In this document: positions 5,438 through 8,132 of the stretch, in pieces
How positions within the stretch are numbered: the stretch's first letter is position 1
How the letters are laid out: each line of letters opens with the position of its first letter
Assembly: GCA_018362935.1 (NCBI GenBank)
Contig: JAHALQ010000031.1
Coordinates: forward strand, 1-8,132
DNA length: 8,132 nt
DNA from: Pseudomonadota bacterium
Lineage (GTDB): Bacteria > Pseudomonadota > Alphaproteobacteria > RF32 > CAG-239
Direction of reading: 5' to 3'
Notes under the pieces: model-generated
What the model was told of the DNA's origin: nothing
The model's input: only the letters and a program-made list of their open reading frames with translations
Database searches by the model: none
Position numbers and translations under genes: made by a program

Positions 5438-6313
5438 ATGCTCAAATTAATTTTAGATTCTTATAAAATGTTTTTAAGGAGCTTTCCGGTTATTCTGCTC
5501 TTTGCCGTTCCGCTTTTGCTTCTCTCCGGAATTTCTATATGGATAGAAACCTCCGAAACCGTCAGCCGGGGCATATTGTATTTCTATTACGCCTCTTTTG
5601 TTCTGATACCGCTGGTCAGCATTGCCACCGACATCAGCCTGTACCGCCGCTTTTTCGGATTTTCGAACATTAATCCGCTTTCCAGCCTGAAGGCATTTGT
5701 TCTCTACCTGTTTACCCAGCTGGCTTTGGGCTTGGTAGCATCCGCGCCGATTATCCTCTTCCGTTATATTTTTGTCGCGCTGGGTATGTCTGACCTTCCG
5801 GCGTTTACTCTCGCCATTGCCTTAAACACATTTTTGGGCATATACCTTTTGGCTCGTTTCAGCATTCTGTTTCCGCTGATTGTCCAAAACAAAGTCCCTT
5901 CCATGAAAGAGTTTTCGCAATACACCGCGCGCCCGTATAAAGAGTGGATAAGCGTTGCGCTGCTGATGTACACACCCTATGTCATTTTTAACTATGTCAT
6001 TGTTTCTCCGACTTTGAACATGTTGGTCGTCAACCTGTTTGCATTTGTATTCATCTGCTTCAACATCAAATATGTCAGCACCTTTCGTGTGCCCGGCAGT
6101 AAACCGGCAACAACCAGAAATGTTGAAGTAAAAGCCAGTACTCCGGTTGTTAAAGAAGCTGAAAAAGCCGCGCCGGCTGCCGAAAAACCGGCCAAACCGG
6201 CAGCTAAAAAAGCCCCGGCAAAAAAAACAGCAGCGCCTAAAAAGACGGCGTCAGCTCCAAAATCGCCGACTGCGAAAAAGACAACACAGAAAAAAGTTGT
6301 AAAAAATTCATAA
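5438..6313 (+). CDS. Six-helix membrane protein with Lys/Ala/Pro-rich (H1-like) tail
   Basis: I do not recognise the family. The 291-residue protein has an N-terminal membrane part with about six hydrophobic segments (roughly 14-33, 45-65, 84-110, 120-145, 170-188 and 190-212). A tail from about residue 229 to the end is made almost only of Lys, Ala, Pro, Thr and Ser in repeats such as KPAAKKAPAKKTAAPKK. Such tails are known from histone-H1-like and AlgP-type DNA-binding proteins and from some ribosome- or membrane-associated proteins; here the basic tail should lie in the cytoplasm by the positive-inside rule. The start is supported by AAGAGGA about 9 nt upstream. It has its own promoter and ends at a strong hairpin, so it is likely monocistronic. 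The membrane part faintly recalls generic YciC/DUF975-like proteins, without real support. Confidence 0.82.
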   Translation: MLKLILDSYKMFLRSFPVILLFAVPLLLLSGISIWIETSETVSRGILYFYYASFVLIPLVSIATDISLYRRFFGFSNINPLSSLKAFVLYLFTQLALGLVASAPIILFRYIFVALGMSDLPAFTLAIALNTFLGIYLLARFSILFPLIVQNKVPSMKEFSQYTARPYKEWISVALLMYTPYVIFNYVIVSPTLNMLVVNLFAFVFICFNIKYVSTFRVPGSKPATTRNVEVKASTPVVKEAEKAAPAAEKPAKPAAKKAPAKKTAAPKKTASAPKSPTAKKTTQKKVVKNS

Positions 6314-6335
6314 TAATACAATAACGCTTGTATCA

Positions 6336-6380
6336 TATAAAAAATTGGCTATGATGAAAAACCATAGCCAATTTTTTATA
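6336..6380. terminator. Perfect 18-bp hairpin, bidirectional terminator/attenuator
   Basis: The arms 6336-6353 and 6363-6380 are exactly complementary over 18 bp around a 9-nt loop. The inner core is TTGGCTATG/CATAGCCAA, flanked by six A on the left and six T on the right, so it can terminate on either strand. It starts 22 nt after the stop of the KAAP-tail gene and ends 11 nt before the eptA start codon. Confidence 0.9.
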
Positions 6381-6382
6381 AA
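6354..6382 (+). promoter_or_regulatory. Possible eptA promoter overlapping the hairpin (tentative)
   Basis: ATGAAA (6354-6359, four of six matches to TTGACA) lies 17 bp from TATAAA (6377-6382, five of six to TATAAT). Initiation would then fall around 6389, only about 3 nt before the eptA ATG, giving a nearly leaderless mRNA. This fits the absence of a Shine-Dalgarno, but the -35 is weak and AT-rich sequence gives such matches by chance. Confidence 0.25.
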
Positions 6383-6391
6383 GAAAACCCG

Positions 6392-7972
6392 ATGAAAATC
6401 ACATCATGCAAATTTAACCTTATATTTTCTCTGTTTTTCTTCCTGGCCTATAACGACATCTTCATCCGCAAACTATACGGCGCGGTTGCTTTTTCCGGTC
6501 TTTTTATCGGCGTGCTGTCGGTTTTGCTGTTATTTTCCTTCATTGGCGCCAACCTTTTGTTCTGGAAGCCCCTGACCAAAACAACGGCTTCGCTGCTGAT
6601 GCTGATTAATGCCGTCTGTTTGTATTTTATGCAGACATATTCGGTTTCCATCGACAAAATAATGTTGCTTAACGTCATGCAGACTGACAGTGCCGAAGCA
6701 GCAGATTTGTTAAACCTGCGCTTATTCGCTTTTGTTGCCGCAGGCGCCCTGCTCCCGGCAGCCATCCTGTATAAAACAAAAATAATTTATGCGCCCTTCG
6801 GGCAGGAAATCCGCCGCAGGCTTCTGCTGGTTATGGTTTCTCTGGCTCTCATTTGCGCAATTATCCTGCCCAATTACAAAACCGCCGCCCAGTTTCTGCG
6901 CAACAACCGCCCGCTGCGTTATGACCTTTTGCCGGTCAACTACATTGGCGCGGTAATTTCTGCCGTCAAAATCATCAAAAAGCGCAACCACCCGCTGGTC
7001 AGCGTCGGAACAGACGCAGTGTTCCGCCAAGCGGCAAACGGCAAAAAGAACCTGATCATCGTTGTGGTCGGCGAAACCGCCCGCGCCCAAAACTTTTCTC
7101 TGGGTGGCTATCACCGTCCCACCAATCAACCGCTGGACAAATTCAAACAAGACTTATATTACTTTACGGACACATCCAGCTGCGGCACCGCGACGGCCGT
7201 TTCCCTGCCCTGCATGTTCAGCCCCTATGGCCGTGACAGCTTTAAGCCCGGAAGCGAAGCCTACACCGAGAATGTTCTGGATGTTATGCAGCGTTCGGGT
7301 TATTCAGTCTTGTGGCGGGAAAACAATTCAGGTTGTAAAGATGTCTGCAATCGCATTGAACGCGAACGTTTTTGCAAAGACACTTCCTGCGCAGATGATA
7401 TCCTGCTGCGTAATTTTACATCGGCGATTGAAACCTTTGACAACAATACCGTTGTCGTCCTGCACCAGCAGGGCAGTCACGGCCCGGCATATTACAAACG
7501 CTATCCCAAAGATTTTGAAATATACAAACCGGCATGCAACACCGGACAGCTTGATAAATGTTCACAACAGGAAATTATCAACGCTTATGACAACTCCATT
7601 ACATACTCCAGCCATATGATTGCCCGTGCCATTGAAAAACTGCAAAAATTGCAGAACAAGTACAATGTTGCGTTGTTGTATATGTCCGACCACGGAGAAT
7701 CTTTGGGGGAAAATGGCATATATCTTCACTCAGCGCCCTATATGCTCGCGCCGAAAACCCAGACCCAGATTCCGTTTTTCATCTGGCTGCCGCCCCAAAG
7801 CGCCCAAGCATACGGAATTAATCCGGATTGTCTGAAAAACAAATTATCGCAACCGGCCTCGCATGATAATTTATTTCATATTCTGCTTGGATTAGGAAAC
7901 GTCCAAACGTCTGTTTACGACAAGAATCTGGATATTCTGGCATTATGCCGAAAGAATAGTACCGCCGGTTAG
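6392..7972 (+). CDS. eptA: Lipid A phosphoethanolamine transferase, EptA/MCR family
   Basis: EptA moves phosphoethanolamine from phosphatidylethanolamine to lipid A at the periplasmic face, lowering negative charge and reducing binding of polymyxins and host cationic peptides. The 526-residue protein has about five N-terminal helices (8-25, 33-57, 63-83, 109-126, 141-160), a linker and a sulfatase-fold domain. Active-site marks are all present: VGETARAQNFSLGGY with zinc ligand Glu228, SCGTATAVSLPCMFS with nucleophile Thr268 between Cys264 and Cys274, LHQQGSHGPAYYKRYP, and SDHGESLGENGIYLH with Asp433-His434. Further cysteine pairs (GCKDVC, CKDTSC, an ACN...DKCS pair) match the family disulfides. 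It is slightly shorter than E. coli EptA (547) but complete. No Shine-Dalgarno is visible before ATG 6392, and the next in-frame Met lies inside TM3. No two-component regulator is adjacent. Probably a chromosomal intrinsic gene. Confidence 0.95.
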   Translation: MKITSCKFNLIFSLFFFLAYNDIFIRKLYGAVAFSGLFIGVLSVLLLFSFIGANLLFWKPLTKTTASLLMLINAVCLYFMQTYSVSIDKIMLLNVMQTDSAEAADLLNLRLFAFVAAGALLPAAILYKTKIIYAPFGQEIRRRLLLVMVSLALICAIILPNYKTAAQFLRNNRPLRYDLLPVNYIGAVISAVKIIKKRNHPLVSVGTDAVFRQAANGKKNLIIVVVGETARAQNFSLGGYHRPTNQPLDKFKQDLYYFTDTSSCGTATAVSLPCMFSPYGRDSFKPGSEAYTENVLDVMQRSGYSVLWRENNSGCKDVCNRIERERFCKDTSCADDILLRNFTSAIETFDNNTVVVLHQQGSHGPAYYKRYPKDFEIYKPACNTGQLDKCSQQEIINAYDNSITYSSHMIARAIEKLQKLQNKYNVALLYMSDHGESLGENGIYLHSAPYMLAPKTQTQIPFFIWLPPQSAQAYGINPDCLKNKLSQPASHDNLFHILLGLGNVQTSVYDKNLDILALCRKNSTAG

Positions 7973-8047
7973 CAAAGAAACCCAAGGATGACAATTTAGC
8001 TCTGAAACAAATCACAATTTTGTCCCAACCGCGCCCTTAATTTATTG

Positions 8048-8076
8048 TTGACTCTCTCCGGGAAATGTCCGATAAT
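8048..8076 (+). promoter_or_regulatory. Sigma70-type promoter for the gene at the right edge
   Basis: TTGACT (8048-8053) and GATAAT (8071-8076) are each five of six to consensus with an ideal 17-bp spacer. It lies about 37 bp before the start codon at 8114 and is the best promoter match in the window. Confidence 0.65.
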
Positions 8077-8113
8077 AAGAATAGTCTTATATTCTTGTTT
8101 GAGGTACTTTGCC

Positions 8114-8132
8114 ATGAACTATTACCGCCTTC
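8114..8132 (+). CDS. Start of an unidentified gene, cut by the window edge
   Basis: ATG at 8114 follows GAGGT (8101-8105) at 8 nt and sits downstream of the good promoter at 8048-8076. Only six codons (MNYYRL) are visible, so no function can be given. The call rests on the promoter, ribosome binding site and ATG combination. Confidence 0.5.

Noticed and set aside
6392..7972. Recently mobilised mcr resistance gene
   Set aside because: No insertion sequence, inverted repeats or change in base composition flank the gene; it looks like a resident chromosomal eptA.

Overview
The window comes from a Gram-negative bacterium: it encodes a lipid A phosphoethanolamine transferase, a periplasmic BOF protein and a MotA/MotB stator pair. 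Base composition is moderate (somewhat under 50% GC by eye) and every convincing gene lies on the + strand. I suspect an uncultured, host-associated alphaproteobacterium, but that rests on general resemblance and is low confidence. Nothing looks like a phage or plasmid backbone.

Layout. Positions 1-313 are non-coding and hold two tandem copies of a 172-bp unit. Each copy contains a tRNA 3'-end-like segment ending in CCA and a strong symmetric terminator. The first unit also ends in a second, oppositely oriented T-arm-like segment. A promoter (349-376) then leads to a small secreted BOF/OB-fold protein (407-772), closed by a perfect 14-bp terminator hairpin. Next comes a tight cluster of motA (902-1678), motB (1690-2367) and a TerC/Alx-family membrane protein (2371-3333). 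It is followed by nagA (3412-4566) and nagB (4568-5371), which convert N-acetylglucosamine-6-phosphate to fructose-6-phosphate plus acetate and ammonia. A new promoter (5377-5403) precedes an unrecognised six-helix membrane protein with a long lysine/alanine/proline tail (5438-6313). An 18-bp perfect hairpin separates it from an EptA/MCR-family phosphoethanolamine transferase (6392-7972). A good sigma70-type promoter (8048-8076) drives a gene that begins at 8114 and leaves the window.

How the genes fit together. The theme is envelope and cell-surface physiology: stator-type ion channel, TerC-type membrane transporter, amino-sugar salvage (from peptidoglycan turnover or host/dietary glycans), lipid A modification and a periplasmic stress-type protein. 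Only motA-motB-(terC) and nagA-nagB look like real operons from spacing.

I do not see a clear new multi-gene system. The most unusual items are the tandem tRNA-end/terminator repeats, the histone-H1-like tail on a membrane protein, and the 18-bp hairpin ending 11 nt before the eptA start codon, which leaves no room for a normal leader unless the hairpin is transcribed.
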